A stretch of 64,000 nt of DNA from CAYRGS01 sp964423875 (lineage in GTDB: Bacteria > UBA8248 > JACPRG01 > G963555815). Made by a program: the position numbers and the translations under genes. The stretch lies in assembly GCA_964423875.1 (NCBI GenBank), contig CAYRGS010000002.1, forward strand, positions 32,429-96,428, in the 5' to 3' direction. This document shows, in pieces, positions 18,127-27,727 of this stretch (position 1 is the first letter of the stretch; every line of letters starts with the position of its first letter). Under the pieces are notes generated by a model. It had not been told where the DNA came from, made no database searches, and worked only from the letters and a program-made list of their open reading frames with translations.

Positions 18127-19116
18127 GTGACACAACCCATCCTGGCCCTGGCCGAGAGCGCGGACGGAAGGTTTTCTTCCGTCACGGCCGAGGTGATCGG
18201 AACCGCCCGGAAGCTGGCCGGCGAGTCCGGCGCGGCGGTTGTCTCCCTGCTGGCGGGATGCGAAGTGTCCGGCCTGGGAGAGCCGTTGATCCATCTTGGC
18301 GCGGACCGGGCCATTGTCGTGGACGACCCCCTGCTCGCCGCGTACGAGGGCGGCGCCTATTCCTCGGTGGTCAACGGCGTCATCGACGACGTCAAGCCCT
18401 CGGTCTTCCTCTGCGCGCTCAACGATGTCGGCCGCGATCTGGCCCCGCGCGTGGCCCACCGGCAGAACGCTCACTTGGCCGGCGACTGCGTGAACCTTCG
18501 CCGGGAGGGGGACAAGCTTGTCGTGAGCCGTCCCGTTTGGGGCGGAAGCGCGATGGCCGAGGTATCCTCCCGGGGCGGCCCCATGCAGGTGATCGCCCTC
18601 CGGCCGAAGGCCTTCCCCCGCGCCGAGGCGAACGCAGACCGGACGGGCGAGGTCGAATCGCGGCCGGCGAGGCTCGACGCGGCCTCCCTCCCGGTCAAGT
18701 TCCTGGAGAAGGTCAGCGTCAAAACGGAGGGGGTGCGACTCGAGGACGCCGCCATCGTGATCTCCGGCGGCCGGGGGCTGGGCGGGGCGGAGAACTTCAG
18801 TTACCTGGAGGAACTCGCCGAGGTTCTGGGAGCGGCGCTCGGGGCGTCGCGCGCGGCGGTGGACGCGGGCTGGGTCCCGCCGCAATACCAGGTCGGCCAG
18901 ACAGGCAAGATCGTGAGTCCCGACCTCTACCTCGCCGTGGGGATCTCCGGGGCGACGCAGCACATGGTCGGCGCCGGACCGTCCAAGAACATCGTGGCCA
19001 TCAACACCGACCCCGAGGCCCCCATCTTCGAACGGGCTCAATTCGGTGTCGTGGGCGATTACAAGCGGGTCATCCCGGCGTTCACGGCGAAATGCCGCGA
19101 GCTTCTGGACCCCTAG
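18127..19116 (+). CDS. etfA: Electron transfer flavoprotein, alpha subunit
   Basis: A 329-residue alpha subunit of ETF. The C-terminal FAD domain shows SGGRGLGGAENF, SRAAVDAGW, QVGQTGKIVSPDLYLAVGISG, ATQHMVG and the INTDPEAPIF signature; the N-terminal domain starts TQPILALAE. GTG 18127 follows GAGGGAGA, which overlaps the stop region of etfB. The frame is also open far upstream, but that part is the shadow of etfB. It forms the obligate heterodimer with EtfB; the nearby membrane iron-sulfur protein (22904-24910) is the probable electron acceptor. Confidence 0.95.
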   Translation: MTQPILALAESADGRFSSVTAEVIGTARKLAGESGAAVVSLLAGCEVSGLGEPLIHLGADRAIVVDDPLLAAYEGGAYSSVVNGVIDDVKPSVFLCALNDVGRDLAPRVAHRQNAHLAGDCVNLRREGDKLVVSRPVWGGSAMAEVSSRGGPMQVIALRPKAFPRAEANADRTGEVESRPARLDAASLPVKFLEKVSVKTEGVRLEDAAIVISGGRGLGGAENFSYLEELAEVLGAALGASRAAVDAGWVPPQYQVGQTGKIVSPDLYLAVGISGATQHMVGAGPSKNIVAINTDPEAPIFERAQFGVVGDYKRVIPAFTAKCRELLDP

Positions 19117-19191
19117 CTGAACGCGGGCGCATCATTACCGAAAAGGAAACGGACCATCAAACCTTCCCCCCCCTACTCCCGACTGGCCGAG

Positions 19192-19920
19192 TTGTATGAC
19201 CGGCACTGGACTGGGGATTTTGCGCGTGCGATTTTCGAGCGGTCTTCGGCGCTGCTCAAGGGCGAAGGCATCAAGCCCGGGGCGATGATCGACCTGGCGT
19301 GCGGGACGGGCCGGCTGGCCATCCTCTTCGCCGCAAAAGGCTGGACAGTCACCGGCGTGGACCTCTCCAAAGACATGCTGGCCGTCGCCGAAAAGAACTC
19401 CCGCAAGGCGAAGGGGGGACGGAAAATCACATATGTCCGCGGGGACATGCGGAAGTGGTCGAAGGAAAACGCGGCGGATCTGGTCACATGCGTCTACGAC
19501 AGCCTCAATCACCTCCCCACCAAGTCCGACCTCCAGAAGGTCTTCCGCAACGTCTACAAGACGCTGAAGCCGGGGGGAATCTTCCTGTTCGATCTCAACG
19601 ACCAGGAGTTTTACGAAACCTACTGGAACGGCCGCGCGGATTTTGCCGAAGGGAAGGACGATTCCCTCGTTGTCCGGTTGTCCTATTCGGCCAAACAATC
19701 GACCGGGCGGGTGGAATCCACGGCGTTTTTACGAAAAGGAAAGGTCTACGAACGGGTCCAGGAGGTGGTCATGGAGCGGATGTTCACGCCGAGCGACGTG
19801 GCCCGGATGCTGGGGACAACCCGGTTCGTGGACATCAACGCCGGGCGGTTCAACCCGATCCCCCTCCCCTACCAAGGAACGCTCAAGACCTTCTGGTCGG
19901 CGAAAAAAGAACCCTCCTGA
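19192..19920 (+). CDS. Class I SAM-dependent methyltransferase
   Basis: About 242 residues with a full class I Rossmann core: IDLACGTGRLA (motif I), VTGVDLSKDML (acidic loop), YVRGDMRKW and LVTCVYDSLNHL, then the LKPGGIFLFDLN strand. The substrate is unknown; relatives are annotated generally. The start is uncertain. No ATG or GTG precedes motif I at a suitable place; the nearest is TTG 19192. The frame stays open upstream, and an AAGGAAAC sequence lies eight bases before an in-frame ATC at 19156 that would restore a fuller N-terminus (PYSRLAELYDRHW). It lies 75 bases after etfA and 25 bases before the glycosylase gene, likely one transcript. Confidence 0.85.
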   Translation: MYDRHWTGDFARAIFERSSALLKGEGIKPGAMIDLACGTGRLAILFAAKGWTVTGVDLSKDMLAVAEKNSRKAKGGRKITYVRGDMRKWSKENAADLVTCVYDSLNHLPTKSDLQKVFRNVYKTLKPGGIFLFDLNDQEFYETYWNGRADFAEGKDDSLVVRLSYSAKQSTGRVESTAFLRKGKVYERVQEVVMERMFTPSDVARMLGTTRFVDINAGRFNPIPLPYQGTLKTFWSAKKEPS

Positions 19921-19945
19921 TCCCTCGACGCTCCGGAATCCCGTC

Positions 19946-20518
19946 ATGCAAGTCATCGACATCTTCTGGCAAAACAAAGAAATTCAAACCCTCGCCCCCA
20001 TTTGGCGGCCCGGTCTGGATGTCCTCTTCGTCGGCCTGAATCCGTCCCTCCCCAGCATGGAGGCCGGTCATTATCACCGGGGCAACCTAGGCAAGCGGTT
20101 CTGGAAACGGCTGCGCTTGGCCGGCCTCGTGGAAAACGCCGATGACGGACGGGAGGACGAGGCCCTTCTCGACAGCGGCCTCGGCATCACGGACCTTGTT
20201 CCCCGCCCTACGGCCCGGGCCGATGAGATCACCGAGGAAGAGTTCTCCCTGGGCGCACAGTTCGTCCTGTATCAGATCCAGTCGGGAAATCCGCGCGTGG
20301 TCTGTTTCATCTACAAGAAGGCGCTCGAAGCACTGGTGGGCGGGAAGGTCCCCGGAGAGGGCGGGCTCATCGAGTCCACGGACGAAGCCTGGACCGGCCT
20401 GTTCGGCGAAAGCCGCGTCTTCCTCTTCCCCAGCCCCTACGCGAAATCCGAAATCGAGCGGGAAATCCTCGACAAGTTCAAGCGGCTCGTCGAGGAAGTC
20501 CGCGCCGACCGGGGTTGA
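19946..20518 (+). CDS. Mismatch-specific uracil/thymine-DNA glycosylase (MUG/TDG type)
   Basis: A 190-residue DNA repair glycosylase of the MUG/TDG family, which removes uracil or thymine from G mismatches. Motif I is VFVGLNPSLPS, with the Asn-Pro pair that activates water in place of the usual GINPG. ITDLVPRPTARADEI is typical of the family's middle, and the late FLFPSPY gives the second binding loop. The start at 19946 gives the standard N-terminus. It follows the methyltransferase by 25 bases. Function is well supported at family level, exact base preference is not. Confidence 0.87.
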   Translation: MQVIDIFWQNKEIQTLAPIWRPGLDVLFVGLNPSLPSMEAGHYHRGNLGKRFWKRLRLAGLVENADDGREDEALLDSGLGITDLVPRPTARADEITEEEFSLGAQFVLYQIQSGNPRVVCFIYKKALEALVGGKVPGEGGLIESTDEAWTGLFGESRVFLFPSPYAKSEIEREILDKFKRLVEEVRADRG

Positions 20519-21209
20519 ATCACAAACCGAAGAGAATCCCACGTGGCTCTTTTGTAAGCCAGCCCCCCGGAAAACTTTGTTGTGGCGATAGACGATCCCG
20601 GCCCGCCACACGCCTGTTGGGAATAATTTGTTGGAATGCAGGACCTGACCCCGAGTCCTCCACGAAACAAAACCGTGGGAATCGTTTATTGGGAAGGAAA
20701 GTCAGGCGATAGCGAGTGATTGTGGCGAAACGAAAAAACGGCGGGGTTGTTAGGGGAACACCATACTTATTTCAACCCCCGCCCCCTTTTCCGCGTTGTC
20801 TTATGTCGATGCGGGATACAACCCAATGCCTCTTCAAGCTTTCCAAGCATAAAGATGTGGGATCATAGCTTACATTCTAACATTTCCCGGAAGTCTCACG
20901 AACTTTGGGAAATAGGAAAACATTGTCAGCATTTTCATTCTGAGATGGAATTAAGGTCAAATGCAAATTTGTGCCATGACAACCCCACTCAAAGACCATG
21001 AGGGTCTCAACTCGAACGTCTCGGGATGGCCTGGGTCCCTCTGGATGGCCCACGCGGCCGCGGCGATCAAAATGCCTGTCAGGACAACAGCCCGGCGCAT
21101 GCGCGAATCCTCCGAAATCCCGATCCGGCCCCAACACAAATTCATCAATCGACTTGCAAGACCCGGACCGGCCGCGCCGGGTGAAACCGCCCGCTCGATT
21201 CCACCCGGC
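20519..21209. other. 690-base region, one doubtful small ORF
   Basis: Lower-GC stretch between convergent genes. A long-loop inverted repeat GCGGGGTTG/CAACCCCCGC lies around 20740-20785 and is followed by CCCCTTTT, possibly ending the methyltransferase-glycosylase transcript. On the minus strand 20957-21100 encodes 47 residues with an N-terminal hydrophobic segment (MRRAVVLTGILIAAAAWA) and a good GGAGG site just before it. It is downstream of cutA and may be a small exported protein or the start of a lost gene. Confidence 0.4.
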
Positions 21210-21527
21210 CTACGGGCAGACCTCCCCCACCCAATCGAGATACTCCCGCGAGCCCGCGACGATGGGCAGGACGATGACCTCCGCCACGTCGTAACTGTGG
21301 AGCGCCTTTACGCGCCCCTCCAGAGCGGCCAGATGGGTTTCCCGCGTCTTGGCGATCAGCAGGACCTCGGCGTCCCGGCAAACCTCTCCCTTCCACCGGT
21401 AAACAGACGTGACCTTCGGAACGATGTTGACGCACGCGGCGAGGTTCTCCATGACCAGGGCCTCCGCAATCTTCCCGGCCTCCTCTTCGCTTCCGCACGT
21501 CATCAGGACAACCCGGCACTCGGTCAT
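21210..21527 (-). CDS. cutA: CutA1 divalent-ion tolerance family protein
   Basis: A 105-residue CutA1 protein, a small trimeric ferredoxin-fold protein linked to metal tolerance. Diagnostic text is visible: VLMTCGSEEEAGKIAEALV, the conserved LAACVNIVP, YRWKGEV, and HSYDVAEVIVLPI with the family's key His/Tyr. The start at 21527 gives the normal N-terminus; a GGGAGGG lies upstream at a rather long distance. It sits 56 bases downstream of the acyl-CoA dehydrogenase on the same strand, so the two may be co-transcribed. Confidence 0.95.
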   Translation of the reverse strand: MTECRVVLMTCGSEEEAGKIAEALVMENLAACVNIVPKVTSVYRWKGEVCRDAEVLLIAKTRETHLAALEGRVKALHSYDVAEVIVLPIVAGSREYLDWVGEVCP

Positions 21528-21583
21528 ATCCACTTCACACCCTCCCGGCCCCCTCCCCTTACCCCGGGAACCTCTTTGCGGGT

Positions 21584-22741
21584 TCACTTGAGCTCCCCGA
21601 TGACCTCCCGGGCGATCAACAGCCTCATGATCCCCGTCGTTCCCTCGAACAGCCTGGCCCCGCGCGCGTCGACGTAGAGCCGGGCGATCCGGGAGGCCTC
21701 GAAATAGCCGATCCCGCCGTGAATTTGAAGGGCCGCGTCCGTCACTCGGCCCGCCGCCTCCGACGCCAGCAGCTTCGCCATGGCCGCTTCGGTCCCCCAG
21801 GACCGATCCCGCGCCTTCAGCCACGCGGCGCGCAGGGTCATGAGCTCGGCGGCGTCGATGGCCGTCGCCATGTCCGCCAGAGAGAACACAACGGCCTGGA
21901 GGCTAGCCAGCGGCCCGCCGAACTGTTCCCGCGTCTTCGCGTGCAGAAGCGCCAGGGCCAGGGCCGCCCGGGCGATGCCCACGCATTGGCCCGCGATCCC
22001 CAAACGCCCAATTCCGACGGCTGTCTGAATCAAGTCGAAGCCGGCGCCTTCCTCCCCCAGCCGGTCTTCGGCCCGGACAAAGCAGTCTTCGAAGCGATGA
22101 ACCGTCATGTTGGCCGCGCGCAGGCCGAGGGTCCGGGGCATCAGCTCATGCCGCACGCCCTCGGCGCGCTTGTCCACCATAAAAAACGTCAGCCCGCCGC
22201 GCCGGTCCTCCGAGGTCCGGGCGCACACGAGGGCGACTCCCTCATACGCTCCGTTGGACACGAAAACCTTCTCCCCGTTCAGAACGTATCCGCCACGGGC
22301 TTTTGTGGCCGAGGTTTCGATCGCCGTCACGTTGGACCCCGCCCGGGTTTCGGTCAGGGCGATGGACCCGATTTTTCCGCCCGCGACGTGGTCGGGCAGA
22401 ATCCGCTGTTTCTGCTCATCGTCGGCCGCGCTTTGAATCGTGTCGCAGAACTGGTTGTTGATGGACATCACAAACCCGAGCGCCGGGGAGGCGGCGGCGA
22501 CCTCCGCCACGGCCAGGACCCAGCCCACCGAATCGATGCCGCTCCCTCCGCACTCGGCCGGGGCGACCATCCCGAGGAACCCCTGCTGGGCCATGCGCGT
22601 GAGGAAATCCTCCGGGATGCGCTCCTCGCGATCCCAGGTCTCGGCCTCGGGCGTCACACACTCCTTCACGAATGCCTTCGCCAGGTCCCGGATGCGGGAT
22701 TGCGTCTCGTCGGGCTGAAAATCCAATCGGGTCCTCTCCAC
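21584..22741 (-). CDS. Acyl-CoA dehydrogenase
   Basis: A 385-residue flavoprotein with the standard three-domain ACAD layout. ALTETRAGSNV is the FAD loop, YVLNGEKVFVSNGAYE follows, and the middle IGRLGIAGQCVGIARAALALALLHAKTREQFG is typical. The catalytic Glu is in RLFEGTTGI (the usual YEGTxxI). It removes two hydrogens from an acyl-CoA or related thioester and passes electrons to ETF, which is encoded 3.5 kb away. GTG 22741 is the start. It is divergent from the membrane iron-sulfur oxidoreductase with 162 bases between them, which supports a shared function. Confidence 0.94.
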   Translation of the reverse strand: MERTRLDFQPDETQSRIRDLAKAFVKECVTPEAETWDREERIPEDFLTRMAQQGFLGMVAPAECGGSGIDSVGWVLAVAEVAAASPALGFVMSINNQFCDTIQSAADDEQKQRILPDHVAGGKIGSIALTETRAGSNVTAIETSATKARGGYVLNGEKVFVSNGAYEGVALVCARTSEDRRGGLTFFMVDKRAEGVRHELMPRTLGLRAANMTVHRFEDCFVRAEDRLGEEGAGFDLIQTAVGIGRLGIAGQCVGIARAALALALLHAKTREQFGGPLASLQAVVFSLADMATAIDAAELMTLRAAWLKARDRSWGTEAAMAKLLASEAAGRVTDAALQIHGGIGYFEASRIARLYVDARGARLFEGTTGIMRLLIAREVIGELK

Positions 22742-22903
22742 CAGAACCGGGACGCCGTCAACATGCCAACATCATACCCCCCAGGTTACCAGATGGCGGA
22801 TGTCCGCTTAAGCGTTCCGCGTGCGTATAATGGGCGACGCCCGAACCCGGGAGGGGGCCGCAACCGCCTCGAACCGAACCACCCGGCCGGAAAGAAAGGC
22901 TTC

Positions 22904-24910
22904 ATGGAAGCGACCCGCGAGGTTTTCGGCAACATTCCAGGCGGTGAATGGATCTACCTGATCGCCCTCGCGTCGGTGGGGGTCTTCGTCTGGGGACTCT
23001 GGCGGCGCGTCCGCCTCTGGCGCATCGGAAAGCCGGCGGACCGCCTCGACCGCTGGGGCGAGAGAGTCCGGGGCCTCATCGTCTACGCGTTCGCCCACAA
23101 GGGGTTCTTTCGCGAACGGCTTCCGGGCGTCGGACACCTCTTCCTCTTCATCGGCTTCGTCGCGGCCCTCATCGCCACGACGATCATCGCCATCGAGAAG
23201 GACCTCGGCTATCTGGGGCTCCGAGTCGATTTCTGGAAGGGGGGCTTCTACCTCTGGTACTCCCTCATCGGCGACCTCTTGATGGCCCTGGGCGTGGCGG
23301 GCCTCATCCTCCTCGGGTTCCGGCGCTACGTCCTGCGCCCGCCCCACCTGTCGGAGAGCTGGGACGACGCCGCCGCGCTCTTCGGATTGATCGGGGTCTT
23401 CCTGACCGGCTTTCTTGTCGAAGGTCTTCGGATCGGCGCGACCGAGCTCGGCCCACACCCCGAGTGGGCGGTCTGGTCGCCTGTCGGGTACGTTCTGGCC
23501 CGGGGGCTCTCCGCCGCGATCCCGTCCGAGGCCGGCCTCCTCGCCTGGCACCGCGTCTGGTGGTGGATTCACGTCGTCCTCTCCTTTGGCCTCATCGCCT
23601 ACATGGGCTGGTCGAAGCTCAGCCACGCCGTCTTCGCCCCCCTGGGGATCCTGTTCCGGAACCTGGACGCCCGAACCGAGCCCGCGCTCTCATACATCGA
23701 TTTCGAGGACGAGACGGCCGAATCCTTCGGCGTTTCGAAGCTCAAGGAATTGACTTGGAAGGACCTCCTGGACGCCGACGCCTGCACCGGGTGCGGGAAG
23801 TGCGACGCCGCGTGCCCGGCCCACCTGAGCGGAACGCCCCTGTCGCCCAAGAACATCATCCTAGGCATCCGCCGCCACATGACCGACCACGGCCCCTCGG
23901 AGGAAGCGCCCTCCCTCGTTGAGACGCTGAACCCCGCGGCCATCTGGGCGTGCCGGACGTGCGGCGCCTGCCAGGAGGCCTGCCCCGTCCACATCGAGCA
24001 CATCCCGAAGATCATCGAGGCCCGCCGCCACCAGGTCCTGATGGAATCCAAGATGCCCGAGACGGCCCAGACCTTCCTCAAGAGCATGGACGAGCGGATG
24101 CACCCCTGGAAGGGAACCCGGTTTTCGCGCACGGACTGGATGGAGGAGCTCGACGTTCCTCTGCTCTCGGAAAAGGGAAGCGCGGAGATCCTCTACTGGG
24201 TCGGCTGCACCTCCGCCCTGGTGGACCGGAACATGAAGACCGCCCGCGCCCTGGTGAAAGTCTTGAAGGCGGCGGGGGTGGATTTCGCCGTTCTCGGGGC
24301 CGATGAGGTCTGCACCGGCGATCCCGCCCGGCGGGCCGGCAACGAGTACACCTACCAAATCCTGGCCCGGAAGAACATCGAGACGCTGGAGAAGCACGGC
24401 GTTAAAAAGGTCCTCACCCACTGCCCGCACTGCTTCAACACCTTCAAGCGGGAATACCCGCAGCTAGGCGGCAAGTACGAAGTCGTCCACCACGCCGAAT
24501 TCGTCGCCGACCTCCTCCGCACGGGGAAGATTCAGTTATCGGGTCCGGATATCGGACGCATCACGTACCACGACTCGTGCTACCTGGGCCGGCACAACGG
24601 CGTCTACGACGCGCCCCGCGACGTGGTCTCCTCCCTTCCCGGGGCCGAGGTCAGAGAGATGAAGCGCAACCGCGCCAACGGCCTGTGCTGCGGCGCCGGC
24701 GGGGGCTTCGCCTGGATGGAGGACGGCGAGGCGGACGACCGGGTGAACCGCATCCGCGTCCAGGACGCCCTGGACGCCGACGTCAACACCGTCGCCGTCG
24801 CTTGCCCCTTCTGCATGCAGATGTTCGAGGACGGCATCAAGACCAAGAACGCCGACGACCGGCTCGTCGTCAAGGACCTCGTGGAGCTGGTCGCCGACGC
24901 GCTGGAATAA
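22904..24910 (+). CDS. Membrane iron-sulfur heterodisulfide-reductase-like oxidoreductase (ETF:quinone type)
   Basis: A 668-residue fusion. Residues 1-270 are a NarI-like cytochrome b part with about five or six membrane helices and His residues. Then come two 4Fe-4S sites (CTGCGKCDAACP and CRTCGACQEACP), and the rest is an HdrD/GlpC-type pair of CCG domains: WVGCTSALVDR...HCPHCFNTF and CYLGRHNG...CCGAGGGFAW. This layout is known for membrane proteins that pass electrons from ETF to (methyl)menaquinone in bacteria lacking ETF-QO. The start at 22904 has AAAGAAAGG upstream. The neighbours, ACAD (divergent) and ETF, fit such a role in beta-oxidation-like metabolism. Confidence 0.9.
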   Translation: MEATREVFGNIPGGEWIYLIALASVGVFVWGLWRRVRLWRIGKPADRLDRWGERVRGLIVYAFAHKGFFRERLPGVGHLFLFIGFVAALIATTIIAIEKDLGYLGLRVDFWKGGFYLWYSLIGDLLMALGVAGLILLGFRRYVLRPPHLSESWDDAAALFGLIGVFLTGFLVEGLRIGATELGPHPEWAVWSPVGYVLARGLSAAIPSEAGLLAWHRVWWWIHVVLSFGLIAYMGWSKLSHAVFAPLGILFRNLDARTEPALSYIDFEDETAESFGVSKLKELTWKDLLDADACTGCGKCDAACPAHLSGTPLSPKNIILGIRRHMTDHGPSEEAPSLVETLNPAAIWACRTCGACQEACPVHIEHIPKIIEARRHQVLMESKMPETAQTFLKSMDERMHPWKGTRFSRTDWMEELDVPLLSEKGSAEILYWVGCTSALVDRNMKTARALVKVLKAAGVDFAVLGADEVCTGDPARRAGNEYTYQILARKNIETLEKHGVKKVLTHCPHCFNTFKREYPQLGGKYEVVHHAEFVADLLRTGKIQLSGPDIGRITYHDSCYLGRHNGVYDAPRDVVSSLPGAEVREMKRNRANGLCCGAGGGFAWMEDGEADDRVNRIRVQDALDADVNTVAVACPFCMQMFEDGIKTKNADDRLVVKDLVELVADALE

Positions 24911-25005
24911 GGATCGAGACAAATCGCTTGGGCGGCCTTCCCGCTGTTTCGGGCCGGGTGACCTTTTGCCCGTGACATCCGTCCAGTCTTTCCATGAGGA
25001 TACAG

Positions 25006-25875
25006 ATGTTTTACGGACCCATCGCTCTGGCACTCTACGCCGCGGCCATTTTCGCCTGCTCGGAGTTCACCGCGCGCGCCGCCCTGCGGACCTCCACGCC
25101 TTATATGGGGTCGCTCATGCAGGGGGTCGTCCACCTGAGCATTTTCGGCCTTCTGGCTTTCTGGATGGCCGCCGGCCACGATCTCTTCAGCGCCGCGGGC
25201 TTGTGGTTTTTCCTCGCGGGGATGATGGACCCCGGTCTCGGTGTGATCTGCTATTTCGTGGGGTTCAACCGGGTGGGGATTGCCCGGGGGGCTACGGTCC
25301 TCGGGACCTCTCCCCTGTTCAGCGCCGCCACGGCCATGGTGATGCTGGGCGACCGTCCCAACGCCTGGGTCTGGCTGGGAACCCTGGCGATTGTCGGGGG
25401 GTGCGGCGCCCTGGCCTACGAGTCCAATGTCCGGGTCAAATCGAAATCAGGCTATATCTATCCGGTTCTCGCAGCGGTGTTCTTCGGCCTGGCGCATACG
25501 TTGCGGAAAATGGGGCTGGAATTGATCCCATCATCCATCACGGGAATGGCGATCTCGAACGTCGGGGCCCTCGTCGCGCTCCTTCTGGTGGTTCCTTTCC
25601 TTCCCGCCGGCTCCCGTTTCAATCGGAACGCCAGGGGCCTGGGCCTCTATTTCATACACTCACTCGGCATCGCCCTCGCGCTCTACCTCCTCCTAGAAGG
25701 CCTCCGCAAGGGAACGGTAAGCATCGTCGTCCCCCTGGTGCACACCTTTCCCCTCCTCGTGATTCTGTTTTCCTGGATATTCCTGCGGGAAAAAGAACAG
25801 ATTTCCGCCAAGCTTTTGACGGGCGCCTCCCTCATCGTAGCGGGGGCGGCGGTCATCTCCGGCCTGGGACAGTAA
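25006..25875 (+). CDS. EamA/DMT-superfamily transporter
   Basis: A 289-residue integral membrane protein with about ten hydrophobic helices in two repeated halves of the EamA (drug/metabolite transporter) type. Each half ends with a glycine-rich helix (for example ATVLGTSPLFSAATAMVMLG and LRKGTVSIVVPLVHTFPLLV). Such carriers export amino acids, nucleotides or small organic molecules; the substrate is unknown. ATG 25006 is preferred because GAGGA sits five to nine bases ahead, rather than an ATG four codons earlier at 24994, which overlaps that ribosome site. It follows the iron-sulfur protein by 95 bases, and the next gene runs convergently. Confidence 0.88.
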   Translation: MFYGPIALALYAAAIFACSEFTARAALRTSTPYMGSLMQGVVHLSIFGLLAFWMAAGHDLFSAAGLWFFLAGMMDPGLGVICYFVGFNRVGIARGATVLGTSPLFSAATAMVMLGDRPNAWVWLGTLAIVGGCGALAYESNVRVKSKSGYIYPVLAAVFFGLAHTLRKMGLELIPSSITGMAISNVGALVALLLVVPFLPAGSRFNRNARGLGLYFIHSLGIALALYLLLEGLRKGTVSIVVPLVHTFPLLVILFSWIFLREKEQISAKLLTGASLIVAGAAVISGLGQ

Positions 25876-25883
25876 GAACGCCG

Positions 25884-27311
25884 TCAGGGATTGGCCCCTG
25901 GATTCGGAGGCGCCGACGCGCTTGCCGGTTGCTTTCCGGGGGATTCCGGCGGATTGCCGGCGGGCGTTGGGACTTCCGCGCCGGCCGTTGCCGGGCCTCG
26001 GCCATCCACCTCCGGAGTTCGCAGCCCGCGCGCTTCCGTCTCCGGAATGGGGGACCCCGGGGTCGCGGGCGCGACGACGCCGACCTCTCCGGGCTTGGGC
26101 TTCACCTTCCCCGAGGCGATGGCCACCCTTCTCCAGTTTGAGACCATCTGGACGCGCCACTCCGCGTCCCGGGTCTTCCAATCCCCCAGGGTACCCAACC
26201 GACTTCCCGCCAATTGGCGGACCGCCGCAACGGCCTGGAGGCGAACTTCAGGGTTCGGGTGCATGAGAAATTCGAACAGGACCGGAAGGGCCGCTTCCAC
26301 CTCCAGCGTGCGGAAGTACGTGATCCCCTCCAGGTGGGTCTTTTGATTCGCGGGCAGGTCCGCCGGGTTTTTCGACGTTCGTTGAACGACCTCGACCACT
26401 GCTTCGGCGGCCTGGCTCACCTTCAGGTTTTTCAAGACGGCGATAATCGCCGGGAAGTCTCGCTGATGTTTCCCGGAGGAGAGCATCCGGACAAGATAGG
26501 GCCAGGTCTCCCGGGCTTTCAGACGCTCGACCGCATCGACGGCCGCCAGCCGGACCTCGTGATCCGAATCCCCCAACGCCGCGCGCAACGCCGGCAGGGC
26601 TTTGTGGTCCTTCAGGATGGCCGCAGCCCTCACCGCATCCGCTCGAACACCGCTGGCGTAACCGGGATCGGCGATGATTTGGCGCAGGGCGGTCCGCGCC
26701 TCTTCCGTCCCCAAAGCCAGCAGGGCCTGGACGCCGTAATCGAAGTTCGCCCGCCGCAGGTCGATAGACAGTGGGTTTAGGACACCTTTTTGCCGCATGA
26801 ATTTCAGGACCCGCTCCACCGCGCGGGGGTCATCGGACATCCGAAGGATCTGAAGGCCCTGAACCTGCTGAAGCTTCGCGCCCGAGGAGAGAAATCGCTC
26901 CGCCAATTCCCAACGGGCCTTCTTCATCTCCCTTAGGAAGCTCACGGTCAGCTCCGTGGACTTCTCAACAACGGCGGCGTTCAGGCGCTCCCCCACCTGT
27001 TCCCGAAGGGCCGCGGGGATTTGCTTTTCCCGGAGGTCATCCGCCAGGACGCCGATCCCCCGGTTCATCCAAAACCAGCCGGCTGTCCCCAACGCCGCGG
27101 CCAGGACCACAAGCGTTATCAGCGAGGTTCGGAGAACGGACTGGACAATCCCCCGGCGCAGCCTCGACTCGATGAGCTCCTTATAATCGTCCGCTGAAAA
27201 CAGCGGAGAGGAGTGGACCTCCGGCCCGTCCAACCGGCCCTGGAGGGACTCCACCGCGCTCAGCAGCCGGTCGAGCTTTCCGTCGTCCGATTTCTCTTCG
27301 CTTGGCGCCAT
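25884..27311 (-). CDS. HEAT-repeat protein with one membrane anchor
   Basis: A 475-residue protein. The first 53 residues are polar, followed by one hydrophobic helix (about 55-85, TSLITLVVLAAALGTAGWFWM), then about 330 residues of helical HEAT-like repeats (ALLALGTEEARTALRQIIAD, AAAILKDHKALPALRAALGD, HEVRLAAVDAVERL), and a proline-, glycine- and alanine-rich tail. The repeats are of the phycocyanobilin-lyase-like HEAT type used for protein-protein contacts. No catalytic motif is seen. The start at 27311 has AGGAGG upstream. Probably a scaffold anchored in the inner membrane with its repeats outside; partner unknown. Confidence 0.85.
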   Translation of the reverse strand: MAPSEEKSDDGKLDRLLSAVESLQGRLDGPEVHSSPLFSADDYKELIESRLRRGIVQSVLRTSLITLVVLAAALGTAGWFWMNRGIGVLADDLREKQIPAALREQVGERLNAAVVEKSTELTVSFLREMKKARWELAERFLSSGAKLQQVQGLQILRMSDDPRAVERVLKFMRQKGVLNPLSIDLRRANFDYGVQALLALGTEEARTALRQIIADPGYASGVRADAVRAAAILKDHKALPALRAALGDSDHEVRLAAVDAVERLKARETWPYLVRMLSSGKHQRDFPAIIAVLKNLKVSQAAEAVVEVVQRTSKNPADLPANQKTHLEGITYFRTLEVEAALPVLFEFLMHPNPEVRLQAVAAVRQLAGSRLGTLGDWKTRDAEWRVQMVSNWRRVAIASGKVKPKPGEVGVVAPATPGSPIPETEARGLRTPEVDGRGPATAGAEVPTPAGNPPESPGKQPASASAPPNPGANP

Positions 27312-27727
27312 CCGGTATTCCTCCTGAGATGAAGCGTGAAACCGCGGCCTCTCCCCAGCGGACGCATCGAATGATCATTCTACCCCAGAGTGGATAAAAA
27401 CCCCTCTCCCGTTTTCGCCCAAGCCGGCTCGCATCCACGATCCGGCGAAGAAGCGGACACGAGCGATATTTAGAGTTCCCCAGCGCCCGGTGCAAAACTT
27501 CCAGGATAGACAGAGGGGTGTCCAAGTCGATTAAGTCCTCCGCCGGGGGTCCCAGGGGGTGGGTCATCCCGAATTTCGAAACCGTGTCGATGCCTATCGC
27601 CCCCCCCCCCCGGCTTTCTTGATCTTCCGGAGTAACCCTACAGCCGTACCCCCGTTGGAAACCGCCTCGACCGGAAGGCGCCCTCGGGCTGAGGGATATC
27701 GATGATTCCGCGCCCTTAGCCCCCGTA
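27312..27727. other. Intergenic region
   Basis: About 415 bases between two minus-strand genes. It includes a run of ten C residues near 27600, which is unusual and prone to sequencing errors. The open frames in it read as low-complexity Arg/Pro/Gly text and are not credible genes. Confidence 0.4.

Noticed and set aside
20957..21100. Small minus-strand ORF with hydrophobic N-terminus downstream of cutA
   Set aside because: Good ribosome site but only 47 residues and no conserved pattern; kept as a note in the region entry, not as a gene.
27181..27567. 128-residue minus-strand ORF upstream of the HEAT protein
   Set aside because: Low-complexity Arg/Gly/Pro text overlapping the 5' end of a well-supported gene in another frame; a shadow.
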